5,377 bases of DNA from Planctomycetaceae bacterium. GTDB lineage: Bacteria > Planctomycetota > MHYJ01 > SBBU01. Within the stretch, counting starts at the first letter, position 1. The number at the start of each line of letters is the position of its first letter. Position numbers and translations under genes: made by a program. The DNA lies in NCBI GenBank assembly GCA_005239585.1, contig SBBU01000037.1:1-5377 (forward strand), read 5' to 3'. The notes under the pieces are model-generated. The model saw only the letters and a list, made by a program, of their open reading frames with translations, ran no database searches and was not told the DNA's origin. Shown here one piece after another: positions 5,274 through 5,377 of this stretch.

Positions 5274-5377
5274 TTACGAAATACGGCATCTATGAAAGGG
5301 CTGCGCCTGTCAAGTATTCTCGTCTTTCGTCCATCAGTTCTTTATAAAATTACATTTGTTTTTTAAGAGGTTTCTCC

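Larger units (their letters stand above)
5066..5289. repeat. Nested inverted-repeat cluster with four-way-junction layout
   Basis: Four perfect inverted repeats fit together without crossing. The outer stem TGCCGTATTTCG (5066-5077) pairs with CGAAATACGGCA (5277-5288). Inside it sit three directly adjacent stem-loops at 5081-5158 (17 bp), 5159-5230 (10 bp) and 5231-5273 (20 bp). Only three bases separate the outer stem from the first and last branches (5078-5080 and 5274-5276). About half of all bases are in perfect stems. It is not a tRNA: arms are far too long and no tRNA signature is present. Candidates are a structured non-coding RNA, a non-autonomous mobile element, a recombination or replication site, or palindromes inserted into one another. 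Confidence 0.8.

Noticed and set aside
5066..5289. Cloverleaf layout considered as a tRNA, CRISPR array or integron attC site
   Set aside because: Stems are much longer than tRNA arms and tRNA signature bases are not seen. There are no regularly spaced direct repeats, and no attC R boxes could be assigned.
5290..5313. TTGACA on the minus strand (5313-5308) as a promoter
   Set aside because: No acceptable -10 hexamer lies 16-18 bases downstream; the candidate sequence falls in the repeat arm GATGCC.
5157..5366. 69-codon plus-strand frame in the nested repeats
   Set aside because: It is made largely of inverted-repeat arms, with no clear ribosome binding site or recognisable protein features, so it is most likely a chance frame.

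Overview
The window carries the start of a branched-chain amino acid (or related amide/polar solute) ABC uptake operon on the minus strand, a divergently transcribed secreted beta-propeller protein on the plus strand, and about 570 bases of gene-free DNA rich in inverted repeats. AT-leaning composition, a Gram-negative-style lipoprotein or exported binding protein and a TolB-like PD40 propeller suggest a diderm bacterium, probably an uncultured or little-studied lineage. I cannot name the phylum from sequence alone.

Minus strand, right to left: livK-type binding protein (3307-2084), a 152-base gap holding a palindromic element, livH-type permease (1931-948), then livM-type permease (948 to the left edge, cut off before its stop). 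livH and livM overlap by one base (TAATG), so they are probably translationally coupled. The ATPase genes livG and livF are expected beyond the left edge. A good sigma-70-like promoter (TTGACT, 18-base spacer, TACAAT) sits just upstream of livK. The binding protein would capture the ligand outside the inner membrane and pass it to the LivH/LivM channel.

Plus strand: a 399-residue signal-peptide-bearing PD40/WD40-like propeller (3606-4805) with a strong AGGAGG ribosome binding site. It shares only the divergent intergenic region with the liv operon, and no functional link is evident.

Right end (4806-5377): no convincing gene. It holds a small GC-rich palindrome (4926-4942) and, at 5066-5289, a striking set of four perfect inverted repeats. 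A 12-bp outer stem encloses three abutting stem-loops of 17, 10 and 20 bp, forming a four-way-junction or cloverleaf layout. The first of these stem-loops shares a 10-bp terminal core (CCCGCACCTT/AAGGTGCGGG) with the palindromic element between livK and livH. The two are therefore probably members of one dispersed palindromic repeat family. The livK-livH copy supplies the likely start codon of livH, which makes it a candidate for post-transcriptional control of the binding protein to permease ratio. These repeats are the least explained and most interesting part of the window.
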